Positions 12,200 to 24,000 of a DNA stretch of 64,000 bases are shown here, piece after piece. The DNA comes from Furcasterigmium furcatum (lineage: Eukaryota; Ascomycota; Sordariomycetes; Glomerellales; Plectosphaerellaceae), in assembly GCA_001599815.1 (NCBI GenBank), contig BCIA01000005.1, positions 3,976,472-4,040,471 of the forward strand. The letters run 5' to 3'. Made by a program: the position numbers and the translations under genes. Each line of letters begins with the position of its first letter. Position 1 is the first letter of the stretch. The notes beneath the pieces were generated by a model. That model was not told where the DNA came from, searched no databases, and worked only from the letters and a program-made list of their open reading frames with translations.

Positions 12200-12969
12200 A
12201 TGCCTTCCGAGCAGGGTCACCGACGTAAGTTTGATCCCAACGCATCGCCCCCCAAAAGTCTGCGACGACGACGAGTTGCATTCGCTTCGCGAGACTGTCG
12301 CATCGCAGGCCTCGGGGAAGCCATATTCGCATTGACTGAGCATTCGCTAACCTCCTCCCAGTTTACGTCAAGTGAGTTTCACCATTCTTCCTCCGAACCC
12401 CTCATCGCGAACTTGCGCAACCGAACCTCCGCAACCCGGCTGAGGGTTTACGACGATCGAACCGAGCGAGCGATAGCATGAACGAGTTGGAAGAGCAGCG
12501 ACTGACCGAATTGAATAGGGGACGTCACCTGTCCTACCAGCGCTCCCGCCACGTCACCCACTCCCAGACCTCCCTCATCAAGATCGAGGGTGTTGACGAC
12601 ACCAACGCCGCCAAGTATGCCGCTCCCAACACCCGCGACGAAGTCGATGTTGCTGACCCGGTGAAAACAGCTTCTACCTCGGCAAGAAGGTCGCCTACGT
12701 CTACAAGGCCCAGAAGGAGATCCGCGGCTCCAGGATCCGCGTCATCTGGGGCAAGGTCACCCGCCCTCACGGTACATATCCCCCGCTCGGCTGCTTCTGC
12801 CGCTGCCTCGCGGCGGCCTCTGAACAGCACCCCCCGAGAGAAACTCGAAAAGATGCTGACTGGTCTCACAGGCAACTCCGGCGTCGTCCGTGCCAAGTTC
12901 CGCCACCCCCTTCCCTCCAAGTCCTTCGGTGCTTCGGTCCGCGTCATGCTTTACCCCTCTTCGATATAA
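12200..12969 (+). CDS. RPL33: 60S ribosomal protein eL33 (L33/L35a)
   Basis: This is a structural protein of the large cytosolic ribosomal subunit. Five exons are inferred: 12200-12224 (25 nt), 12362-12371 (10 nt), 12519-12614, 12671-12771 and 12872-12969. The introns are 137, 147, 56 and 100 nt. All phases agree and give 109 aa, the exact family length. The reading is PSEQGHR, LYVKGRHLSYQRS, SLIKIEGV, NFYLGKKVAYVYKA, GSRIRVIWGKVTRPHG, then NSGVVRAKFRHPLP. The 10-nt exon 2 supplies Leu-Tyr-Val and part of Lys. The start is fixed by the conserved N-terminus and the A at -3. Confidence 0.95.
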
Positions 12970-14627
12970 AATGGTCTCAGGACGGAGTTGGTAGTGAGGA
13001 TGGTTTCTGAACTGGCTGCATCGGTCATGGTCAAGGATCAGAGCATAGCCTTCGGTTTAAGGCTCTACGAATGAAATTTCGTCAAACACACACTTCAACC
13101 CCTCGAAACCCCCACGCGAGATATCCCAAGAACCCACCCGTTCCGTTTTCTCGGGGCGAAAAACAACCCACCCATCGGGAAAAAGATGACCCTGCTGTTA
13201 TTGGACGCTGTGTGTGAAGCCCGGTTGCCGCTCGTGAGTCGTCAACGGAGAAGAGAAAATGAAGTCTGGTTGCGTATTCTTTTTGGGGAACAGCAAGTCT
13301 TGAGAGGTCGACGAGGCAGCACGTACGAGTCGACATCGAGGACGGATTCAACGGAGTACGGAAAACGAACGCGGCCAATGTTCCCTCTCTTCTTTTCGAC
13401 GACTGCGGACATGGGAAATTGGGGTTAGAGCGGCACACTCTTATCAGGCAAATGTTACCTGAACGGCGTAAAGATGATTCACCTCGACGACTTGTTCGCT
13501 GTCCATGTGCAAAGTCCCATGTGCCAATCCTTCCAGGTCCCGGATTCCCAAAACGCACCGTCCCATTGCCCACGCTTGATGTCTACCGTGTACTTGAGTG
13601 CAACTACCCCCATGCCTAAGGCGCGGCGGTCCCAGGAAACCAATGACGATGGGTAGTCAGTTGACGCTCACGCGAACGTCTGAGACTCTGATAAGACGGC
13701 GAGCTGCCTGGGCCTTCTCCCGTCATGCTGAATATTAGACAGGACTATTTAATGTGCACATCAGGAACACACCACCATGCCCGGAAATGCCTCTTACTCG
13801 TGGCTCGGGTTTCCTCTCAATATCGTACTGACTGGCCTGTCAGGTAACCGGTGCCTCAGCTGCCAACAGGCCCTTACTTCCAGCACTCCGCAACGCCTTC
13901 ATGGCACCAAGGTAGTATTCACAAGGACCAGCAGGCACAATGCCCATATCGCCGCAGCCCGCCAGACTGAGGTTGGCAGTCAAACCCGGCTCTGAGTCTC
14001 GTGTTCGCCATGACCCAGAGAAAAGGCCGGGGAAGGTAAAGTAGTTCAAGATCGCTTAGTTAGTTGGTGTATGGGAGTGTAGGTGTGTGTGTTCGGCACT
14101 TCAGAAGACCGAACACGGCATCACAGCATCTTTACGATTCACTCACAACACTTCGGAAGCCATGTACTCCGACTCAACCTCACAGGGTTCAACAGGCTGC
14201 GCAGGTATGCAAGATAGGCAGTAACCCCGCGCGTTGGCAGACATGTATTGCGCTGCTCGGCTACAAGTGCATCGGTAATTATGCAGACCAGGCCACCGAA
14301 GCCATGGCCGCTTCGTCATTCTCCATTTCAAGCAAGCCTTCTGCCCTGAGACGCCCAAACGCCAAACTCGTACTGCATCGTGTGCTCGTATGTACCAAGT
14401 CCCATCCCGCTGCCCTTGATAGAGGCCTGCTTGGCTGTACTTGAAGATGCTGAAATCATGGTCTTGCCTGGAAAGCGAAATGCCAACCAGCTGAAATCAA
14501 GGCCAGACAGAACGCAGTGCTTCGAACACCTCTTGCTGACCTCGGCTGAAAAGGGGGTATCCACAAAGAAACAAGTCCACCAGCCATCGTTGCAATTCCA
14601 CTTCGCCGCTCTTCGCATGGCCTCTCA
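12970..14627. other. intergenic, convergent eL33 / DUF2406 genes
   Basis: It is expected to hold both 3' UTRs. Open frames such as 13573-13082 (minus) have no recognisable domain or splice context. No RNA gene is seen. Confidence 0.45.
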
Positions 14628-16169
14628 TTAAGTCTTGCTGAACCTGCGAGAGAACCAACTCTTCCTCTTGTCTCCCGCTTCCGCCTTCAGTTGCTGACCT
14701 GGGCTCTGCTTCGCCGAGCTCTGCTTTCGGAGCAGGACACCACTAGACTTCTGAGGCACCGGCGGGGGAGGACCCATATGTGCAGGAGCTGCCTGGGGTG
14801 CGCCAGCCTGGGGGTGGCCGCTGGGCCCACCATTCCTCGCGCCGTTGGCGAAGTTAAAAGCCGCCGGCTGGAAAGAGGCCTGCTGTTTGAAGCCGATGCC
14901 GTAGTCATTAGCCGGCTCTTGCCGTCTGGGCGGTGATGTGTGGTGGTGGTGGATGGAGCTGTTGTCACTGCTCGTGGGATCCGTCTGATAGCCGGCATGT
15001 TCTCCTGAGCTGCCGCTCCCAGCCGCCGTCGTGACCGTCTCATAGGAACGATCCTTGTGCGGGAGAGGGTAGACTTGCAGCTGTTCGCGATCGCCGCGGC
15101 CGGAGCCGTTCATGGGCTCGGACATCATCCTAGGAGTCCGCTGCCTGCTGGGGCCACCGTAGCCATATCCATTCTGGCCATGACCGTCGCCGTTTTGCTG
15201 CGGACCGTCGAAGTAGCCCGAGCGGTTCTGCCGGTTGTAGTCCATGTGGGTGCTGTCGGGTCGAATCATGGAGGCAGGACGTCCGCCGTAGTAACTGTCC
15301 TGAGGGAACCGAGCCGTATTGGCCGCTGGGCCGGTTTAGCTCTTGTACAAGCCGCGGAAAGACTCAGAGGGGGACTTACTGCTGCTATAGTAACTGCTGC
15401 GTTTGTTCCAGTTTGCGGACGAGTCCGTATCTACGGGTTGGTTTGTCAGACTTGTGGGGATGCTTTCAGGCGGGAATGGTCCCCAAGTACCTGGCCGGAT
15501 GTATGATTTCCGTGAATAAGCTCCATCGATAGCCGCCTCAAAGCTACGGATCGTATCCAGAGGCCGTTCCCAGCGACTGCGGGTAGGGTTCGAGCGGTCG
15601 GGCTCGGCTGGGATGTCAAGTTAGCGCGCGCATCTCGAGATGACAACCACAGAGTACTTGCCGATCGCGTTTCCGTAGGAGTCTCGGTGTTGGATGGAGC
15701 GCAATGGGGCGAGGGAGTTCTTGGTCATGGCCTGGACGGCAGCTGTGAAGGAGTGTCAGCACTTGTACCCCACAGCTCACATGGCGAAGTGGGCGCGCGA
15801 CTGACCTGGTTCTGCCTCGCTGATAGCCATCGTGGGATCGGCTTTGCTATGCAGCCGATTCGCCTCCTTCTCAGCGTGGGTCTCGTGGGAGTCGGGTTTG
15901 CTTCCGGCGCTCTTCTGGGACTTGTTGGACTGGAAGCTGAAGGTCCGTGGCTTGGACGCCTGGCGCTGATGGGATGCCGTGGACTGGTGAATCGGCGCGG
16001 GCGGCTGGACCTGCTGAGGAGGCGAGGTTTGCTGCTGCTGCTGCTGCTGCTGCTGGGGCTGCGGCTGCTGCTGGTAGTTGTATCCGTTCTCGGGGTACGC
16101 TTGGTCCTGCGGCCGCGATGAAGGGGGAGGTGGGAGAGGGTGAGGTTGGTATTGCTGTTGGTCGGCCAT
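14628..16169 (-). CDS. DUF2406 family protein with polyglutamine N-terminus
   Basis: Five exons are inferred: 16169-15806, 15742-15662, 15607-15491, 15430-15380 and 15325-14628, giving 436 aa with all phases in agreement. The conserved DUF2406 core spans about residues 70-200 (KPRTFSFQSNKS, HETHAEKEANRLHSKADP, SLAPLRSIQHRDSYGN, AEPDRSNPTRSRWERPLDT, then RFPQDSYYGGRP). Intron 2 is a GC-AG intron (GCAAGT donor at 15661-15656); a GT donor nearby would shift the frame and lose AEPDRSNPTR. Residues 39-47 are nine Gln in a row. The C-terminal half is disordered, rich in Gly, Asn, Ser, Pro and His, and ends in a basic KRKSWFSRRFSKT. Yeast YMR295C is a family member of unknown molecular role. No enzymatic function can be assigned. 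Confidence 0.88.
15608..15661 (-). other. GC-AG intron in the DUF2406 gene
   Basis: This 54-nt intron has donor G|GCAAGT and acceptor CCCAG. Using it joins ATC-G with CC-GAG to read Ile-Ala-Glu-Pro-Asp, matching the conserved family block. The only nearby GT donor (GTACTC) puts the downstream exon out of frame. Confidence 0.8.
16029..16055 (-). repeat. CAG trinucleotide tract (nine Gln codons)
   Basis: Eight CAG codons and one CAA in the DUF2406 coding strand encode Gln 39-47. The repeat is pure enough to vary in length by slippage. Confidence 0.9.
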
Positions 16170-19100
16170 TCTGGGCAGACAGGGAGCAGGGCTCCTCTTA
16201 TTGAACGGGGTGGTTGCTTAGACGCTTGGTGCCTGTCTGGCTGGGGCGGGCAACTGGAGCCTGTCTTGATTGTACGATCGAGCGATTGAGATAGCGCGGT
16301 ATCGAGCTGGATCCCTGGTCGTCAGAGGAGGCTCCGTGCGATGGGTGCTGGGATGCGGTGGAGAGATTGCGGGCTGGCGAAGGTCGCGGGTGCGGCGATT
16401 GGCGCTTGCGATCCTTGCACCAGTGGGTGGGTGGATGCAAAGTCAGCGGGTTGATGAAAGGACGGAGGCGTGGGTTGTGTATCAGGGAAGGAAGGCTCTG
16501 TCTCGGTTGTTGGCGCTGACCGGGGGTGTGAGTTGGGAAGGAGCGACCAGGCAACGGAAGGTGCGTGCCAACGTATGATGTCTTGGCACTGGGCGGTAAT
16601 CCTCGTGTTCCAGGTTTTTGCGGCAAAAGTCGATTCCCAATTGCGATTGCGATGGCAAAGGTGCGTCGACGCGTGGGGCCCGCTAGGTAACTCCTGTGGC
16701 ACCCCTGCTCGTGTCGGAGTTAGCTGCGGATCACACTGGCAGCGAGCGTTCGCTCCCACGCGAGGAAGTTCTGATGACGACGATGAATCGTCTGCCTCCA
16801 GACCGCGCCTCAGGTGACTGATGGTCTCTCTACTTACTTTGGATGATCTCTCCGTTTCTTCGCGCAATGGTGAGCGCTCGGCGGACTCCTCTCGGTGCTT
16901 GCAAACAACCGTCGAATCGGGTCCTCGTGGTCTGAACGGACGGCACCGCGGTCAGGGTTCTGGGTCTGCCCCCACTCCGGTGGTTTCGTCGCTGGAGCAG
17001 CAGGGCCCTTGTGGGTATCGGATCGACGATGGTGACGGGATGTTGCTGTAAGTGATAAGACTGTCGCGACGGACGGCTCGAGCTCCGTCGAAATAAACTC
17101 GTGGACCTCCTGTCAACCGTTGTCCGTCGTATACTCACTCGCTCAGCTTTGTCGACTGCTGAGTTGTCGAGAACGAAGTGCGGCTTCCTGGAGAAAAGGT
17201 CGACGAGGCGGCTCGACTCCTGCGCCGGAGGCAGTGTGGAATGCGGGAGGACGCCTGTCTGATGCAAGCGTCTTGGTGGTTGAGCGCGGGTTGTGTGTGG
17301 TGCAACCCCGGGAACCTCAGGTGCGCTGATCCGGTGTCTCGTTGGAATTAACGGGAAGATGGACCTTCTTTAAGCTGACCTCTCTGGGAAGATAGAAGGG
17401 TCGACGACTCGGGTGACGCAGTGAGCGAGCGGCGGGTGGCCTGAAACAGTCGAGAGATGGAATGTTCTGTGGCGATTCCGCACCCGGAAGACGGACACGC
17501 AGAAGGCCCGCGATGGTCTCGTCGGTCCTACGATTGCCACCCCCGTTAGCAAGCCGTCAATACAATCGAAGCAAGCAAGCCTCAAAACCATCCATGCCAT
17601 CGACTGTCACTATCCGCCGAGCAGTGCACGTCGAGTTGGCCAGAGTCGCGGATAGGCACAGGGAGGGAGAGTGGCAGAGGTGGCGGAGCCGGAGGCGGCG
17701 GAAGCGCAACTCACGATGACTGATGCACGGCAAACGACGCAATGCTCGCTATTCCCCAAGGGCTGCCTGCCTCCTGTCCGTCTTGATGCTTCACTGGCCG
17801 GTGTACGGCTCTGTGTTACGGCAGATATTCCGTGTTGCTGCCCGGGGGTGATGCTGCCGCACGTGAATACCCTTTCTTCGGTCGAACGATTGATACCCGG
17901 TGTCGGGGGCGTTGCGAGGGCGAAGGGGAAGCGACTGACAATTCGACCAAACGAGGGACGAGGTGTTGCAGTTCGAGATGGACCTCCCGTTTCGAACAGG
18001 CAAGGTAGGTTGGGGATGGAAAGGGACAGGTTCAGAGTGGCGGCAGCTATGGTATTATCTGTCGACGTACATACGACAAGCTGCTGCTGCTGGTCTCGCC
18101 TGGTCCGGTCTCCATCGAGATGCGACGAAACAACTTCGACCTGCGTATCTGTCCAGGTACAACATCGACTCACCCCTCTCACCACTCCGACCACCAATGC
18201 TCTGCCAACCCCATGTACCCCTCCAACCGTCATGGTGTGAGGAACCCGGCAGAGAAGCATGCACCGCCAACAAATCGCCAGCTTAGCTCCCCCGCCGATT
18301 GCTGAAATCGGACTGACACCGCGCAAGCCTGACCCAAGTCGCCCGACTCGTCAACCCCTCGACTAGGCGGCCGGTTCCTGAGGCTGGTTTTCGTTCTATT
18401 ACGCGTTCCGGCCCTCATCGGCCGTCAGAAGCCAGCCAGCCCCCCGGCTCCATACGAGGTGCCATGGTCCAAACTTTCTTCGCCTTCGCTGCTCTGCTGT
18501 GCAATGCCGCCCAGATCTTCGGGGGCGATGACGGGATCCGCACACTGCTGATCGACTCCTCTTGACGTACTCTTGACGGCTGCATCCCATCTCCCTCCCC
18601 CCGGCCCTCCACCGCATTGGCAGACGGAGGGAGGCAACGAGGGGACTTGGGGACCTGCTGTTGATCTCGTCCAGAGAAGGCCGGAAACGATCACAGCGGG
18701 GCCACCACACACCAGCAGCACAGCACGCAATTGACGGCTGGGCGACGGGCTTATCCTGGCCTATCGACACGTGCCGAGAGAATACGAGGTTGTCCATCCC
18801 ATCACCATGCAGATTCCCATCCATCGCCCGCAGTTTCCGGGTCTCGTCTCTGAACGAACCTGTTTGCAACGATTTGAGGCAAGCGGCATTCAGCGACCCT
18901 ATCCGAGCCCGCGCTCCCCCTCGGTCCTGGGACAGTGTCTCGGAGGCCCAAGACACCATCGCCGTCTTGGATCGAAAGGAGAGCCGCCCCTGACGGATGT
19001 AGAATGCTCCGTGGCGAAACCACCCGCCAGATTCCGGACGTCCATCCTCTGTCCTGCCCATCGATAGAGCAGCCTGGCCTGAAGACAATTGACTGGTGAC

Positions 19101-19890
19101 TGGTCAATTACGCAGACACACACACTGGCGGACTCCCCACCCACGCCAATACGTACGCCCGCGGTGCACTGCGCCTCTCCCAACGGACCGCCACTGACGG
19201 GAGAAGAAGATATGCATCATGCTTGCTTACTGCCTTAGCTTGACACCTTAGCTTCCTATAGGGTTGTGTTGATCCGCGCTTGTTCCTTGAGATAAACAAA
19301 GAACTTGTGCTTAGGCCGGGGGTTTCAGCCGGCAGGACGGCCTCCAGCTCTTCAGCCCGGGGCATGTTAACAAGGCAGCGGCCGAGAGCTTGTGTCACCC
19401 ACGAAGCAGGTTCCGGGCAGCGACTAGAAGCTTGGCTTCTTGGTCTTGCGCGACATGACCGTCGGCTTCCACAATGGCAGAATGGGCCTCCACGCTGCCT
19501 CTGACAGTCTGCACTGCTCGTAGATGCGCTAAAATTGTCCTGATACAGTTGATCAACGACCCGCCGATTCGGATCGATGTCGGAAGTGGATATCTAGAGT
19601 ACATACATACAGTACATGAAATGCAGGCCTGCAACAATCTTAAGACTCTTGCGGTCATACTGAACGCATACCGATTCTCTGGCTGCTCGGGAAAGATTGC
19701 CTCGTGGCACACACCCGGGATCATGCAAGTCACACCCGGGCCCTTCGTTCAATGCCGGCAAGGCATGTTCTGAGTACGGCCGTGACGCTGAGGGCCCGTG
19801 AACCCCAACATCGCCCTGATATCGCCTCCGGCCTTCTGGGCTGCCACTCATTGCGCACACATACCACAACACCAGGTGATCAAGGCCTTC
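16170..19890. other. 3.7-kb region with no recognised gene
   Basis: It lies between the start of the DUF2406 gene and the end of VMA21, both on the minus strand. Several long open frames exist (for example 19088-18399 minus and 17671-18240 plus), but none shows a known domain, conserved motif or convincing intron pattern. It may hold a long DUF2406 promoter and leader, an unrecognised fast-evolving gene or a non-coding RNA. Confidence 0.4.
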
Positions 19891-20290
19891 TCACCGGTCC
19901 TTCTTGCCTTCTGCCTTGTCTTTCGCGGCGCCTTGCTCGTCCTGATCCTCCTTCATAGCGACGACGACGTAGCAGATGAGCACGACGTTAGCCATGACCG
20001 CAGCCAGCGCGCCGGCAAACGTGGTGTTGCCTGGATGGTGGGGTTAGTTTTGCGATGCCTCCCAAGAGAAGTTATGGGAAAGTACCCTTGAAGACGGTGT
20101 TGACGGTGGCAAAGTATGAGCCGATGGGACCGACAATCATGGCCAAGGTGAATCCGAGAAGCTTGACGATGACGTGCGTGGGGACGGCGGGGGCGATGTT
20201 AGACTTTTCCGAGCCCGATCCCTTGGGGCTGGAAGGGTCATCTTGGTCGAGGAAGGTCTTCTCGGAGGAGATGATGCGTTGGGTGGCCAT
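19891..20290 (-). CDS. VMA21: V-ATPase assembly integral membrane protein Vma21
   Basis: Vma21 is an ER chaperone for assembly of the V0 sector of the vacuolar proton ATPase. Two exons are inferred, 20290-20086 and 20030-19891, with a 55-nt intron (GTACTT donor); the protein is 114 aa. Two hydrophobic spans are visible: VIVKLLGFTLAMIVGPIGSYF near residues 40-60 and ALAAVMANVVLICYVVVAM near 75-93. They flank a short VNTVFKGNTTFAG loop. The C-terminus is KKDR, a perfect KKXX ER-retrieval signal as in yeast Vma21. It shares a 750-bp divergent promoter with the FUN30-type gene. Confidence 0.94.
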
Positions 20291-21040
20291 GGTGATGACT
20301 CCGGTTGTGATATCTCAGGCTTTGAGGACGGGTTTGAGGAGCGGGAAAAGGACAAATGGATTGTTAGATGCGAATGCCTGACGACGTCAAGCTGTAGCCC
20401 GTCTGTGTGATTTGGGTGCTCCTGTCGTTTGCGGTATTGGATTTCGTTGTTGGCCTCTCACTGATTTGAAGTGTGCTTCATCTGGGCTGGCAGCTAACAC
20501 GATGTCCCCTCAGAGCTGTACATTCCAACAAGTGAACCCAGGCCACCTCCATGAGTGAGTTGACCAGTAAGATGGCCCGTTGGGTTTTAAGTGGACGACG
20601 TTGGTCACGTGTTAGCGCGTTGAGGAATCCCGCAGAAGGCGCGTCTCCGTGGTCGCCCCAAAATCTTCTTTTAGCAACGGGCTTTGTCGAGTCGGACCTG
20701 CCGTCTTCGACGCGAACAATAGAGTGACTTCGAACAAAAACCCGCCACAGTTTAGGTAGTGCCTTAGCGCACTTGCTTCTTCGTCCGCCGGATTTCTTTT
20801 TATCTTCCCTCTTTCCCTCATCACCACGCCCACTCGGTCCTCGAAGGCTACTTTGTTCTCAAACAAAAGACCGCCAACAGAGTCGCCCTTGTTGCAGTCG
20901 GTTATCGTCCTCACCTCCCCGACGACCCGACACGAACCTGCCTCCCGAACGCTCCGTTGAACGATCCCTCTTCGTCGAACACCACTCAACTTCAATACCC
21001 GACTTCCTCGCATGGTCAGCTTCTGTCAATCCCCCGCACC
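20291..21040. promoter_or_regulatory. shared divergent promoter of VMA21 and FUN30
   Basis: The region lies between two divergently transcribed starts. It includes C/T-rich stretches near 20803-20825 on the FUN30 side. No coding exon is supported; the FUN30 frame can be read open back to 20957 but with no ATG. Confidence 0.5.
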
Positions 21041-24000
21041 ATGGCCGGCTTCTCGTCCTCCCCCCCTTCCGTGAGAAGGCCGTCCAACACAAGGGGTTTG
21101 CCGACTTACGCCGGATACGACGACATCGACGAATTGACAGACACGATTCCCGCCTCACCTTATACTACTCAGCCGACCCAAGTGGTTGGTCGCGCTACCC
21201 TAGGTCCTCGAATGCTCGACGTATCCTCGTCGCCAATTCGGAGCAGCGTCATTGAGGTGCCTGCCTCGTCGCCTTTCCAAGCCTTGTCAGGTGCGGCGAG
21301 GTTCAACAATGGCGCTTACAACTCCAAGACTACCGGGCTGCCGCACAAGCAACCCACATCCTTCGCCAGCCGTCTCGCACCCGCTGGAACAGCCTTCCGC
21401 CCCCCGCCACAGCAGCCACGCGGTCAGAAACGGCCAGCGGTCGACCCAATCGAACCCATACTGATCGAATCATCCGACGACGACGGCGACAATCTCAGCC
21501 CTGCGCGAGGCCAGATCAAACCTACCGCGTTTAAGAAACGGCTTGAGGCATTTGAATATCTCCCAGTCGAGAAGCTCCAGGAACGCACAGATGAGGTCTA
21601 CACCGCGGCTGGTGGTCTCTTTCCCCAGCGGATTTGCCGCGAGGCGTTGCAGGCATGCCATAACAATGTCAATGACGCTGTTGTCTACCTCTACGAGGCC
21701 AAGCACCTGAAGAAGAATACCAGCGTCGAGGGAAAGAGCGAACAGTCCTCTTTCGAGAAGAAGGCGCCAGCCAAGCAAGCAGCTTCAACCGCGAAGTACC
21801 AGCCTCCGCTATCGAGCCCCTCTCCCGTCAAAGCCAAACCGAAGCCGCGAAGACGGCTGATCCAAGGTCGCCGGCCGGACCGCTCACCTTCTCCGCAATT
21901 CAACTCTCCAGCCAAAGCACCGATCGTTGCTGAGTTAGAGGAGGCTCCTCACGAGCATATCGTGATCCCTGATGGCAACGACGGTAACTTTGAAGCTGAG
22001 GATGATGAAATCGAGGAGGCTGTGCAAGTGAGCCTCCAAGACAGCACGCTGAAGCATATCAACGAGACATCCATTCAGGAATTGGCAGCCATGACGAATC
22101 AGAAGGTGGAGCATCTCCAGGTCATCGACAAGAAACGACCTTTCAGCACTCTCCAGCAAGTCCAGTCCGTGACTCTTCCGAGGGCATCCGGCAGTCGCAA
22201 GTCCACGAAGATTGCCATTGGCGACATGCTGGTCGACAAAGTACAAGAATTTGCCACGGCAGTCAATGCCATCGACAATGTCGTGGCGGAGTGCGAGAGG
22301 AGGGCCACTCGTGTCAAGGACGAGATGGGCTCCTGGGACATCGACTTCAGAGGCCATAGGCGGAGTGCCCCGAACTCTCCCACTTCGGATCCTCTCCTTA
22401 CTCCCCGCAGCCTGAAGAGCTACTCGGCTCCCCCGGTTCCTTCGCAACCTCAATACCTCGATGGTCATTGCACCATGCGCCCTTTCCAGCTCTTCGGTCT
22501 GAATTGGATGAATCTCCTCTACTCCAATGGATACGGCTGTATCTTGGCGGATGAGATGGGATTGGGCAAGACATGCCAGGTCATCTCTCTCATCGCACAC
22601 TTGGTTGAGAGTTACGATGAAGGACTGAATAAAACTCGACCATGGCCTAACCTCATCGTTGTCCCCCCCTCGACCCTGTCCAACTGGGAAGTCGAGTTTG
22701 AAAGGTTCGCCCCCGGCCTGTCCGTCCTGACCTATCAAGGCTCTCAACCTGTCCGTCAAGAGATCGCCGCGGAGATGCTTGAAGCCCCCGAGCAGTACCA
22801 TGTCGTCCTCACCAGCTACACCCAGGTCGGCAAGGACGAAGACATCGAAGCCCTTCGAGACCTGCATCCGAATGCTGCGATTTTCGATGAAGGCCACAAG
22901 ATGAAGAACATGAAGACGAAGATCTACAAAGATCTGGTCCGGATCAGGGCTAATTGGCGCATGCTCCTGACCGGTACCCCGGTCCAGAACAACCTGAAGG
23001 AGATGCTCGCTCTGCTCGCCTTCATCGACCCCGACATGTTCAGTCGGTCCCTGACCCAACTCGAATACATCTTCGGCCAGAAAGTGACGCTACGAGACGT
23101 CAACAATGGTGCCTTTCTCTATGGTGAACGTATCAGTCGTGCTCGGAACATTCTGGAACCGTTCATCCTGCAACGGCGAAAAGATCAGGTGTTATCCGAC
23201 ATGCCCAAGAAGGTCTGCAACGTCGCCTACTGCGACCTCATCTCATCCCAGAAGGACATCTACAACGACTACGAGCGACTGTTCAAGTCCGGGCCGGTCA
23301 AGACCAAGAGCAATGCCCGACAGAATGACCAAAATAACCCCTGGATCCAGCTGCGCAAAGCCGCCATTCACCCCCAGCTGTTCCGTCGGTACTTTACCGA
23401 TGAGAAGGTGGAGAAGATGGCCAAGACGCTGATGAAGAAGGTTCCGCAGTCCGAGCTGCAACAGCCACAACTTCACCATCTTGTCGGAGAGCTGAAGAAC
23501 TGTTCTGACTTCGAACTTCACTTGTGGTGCCGTGACTATCCCTGCATTGAGGACTTCGACATCCCTGAAGGATCATGGATGGAATCGGGCAAGGTGGTCA
23601 AGATGCTCGAACTTATCCACGAGTATCAGAAGAACGGCGATCGGGTGCTTGTCTTCAGCAAATTCGCCAAGGTCATCGAAATTCTTCGCGAGGTCCTCTT
23701 CACCGACGGCATCGACCACTGCGTCCTGTACGGCGCCACCAATGTCGAGGATCGGCAGCACCTGATCAATGAGTTCAACAACAACAAGAAAAAGACCGTG
23801 TTTCTCTTGACCACCGGCGCTGGTGGCACTGGCATCAATCTGACGTCTGCCAACAAGGTCATCATCTTTGACCAGTCAGATAACCCGCAGGATGATATCC
23901 AAGCAGAGAACCGCGCTCATCGACTCGGCCAAACCAGAGACGTCGAAGTCATCCGTCTGTTGACGACTCATACCATCGAAGAATTGATCTACAAGGCGTG

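Noticed and set aside
12225..12518. Possible intronic snoRNAs in the eL33 gene
   Set aside because: No clear TGATGA C box paired with a CTGA D box, and no H/ACA pattern, could be seen in introns 1 and 2.
13082..13573. 163-codon minus-strand frame downstream of eL33
   Set aside because: No motif, no homologue recognised, and it overlaps likely 3' UTR.
18399..19088. 690-nt minus-strand open frame
   Set aside because: Its first codon is not ATG. The composition is arbitrary, with no domain and no splice signals that improve it.
20957..21040. Upstream extension of the FUN30 reading frame
   Set aside because: The extension starts with TTG. The first ATG (21041) has a strong context.
21935..23059. 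374-codon open frame antisense to FUN30
   Set aside because: It is a shadow of the real coding frame with no recognisable features.
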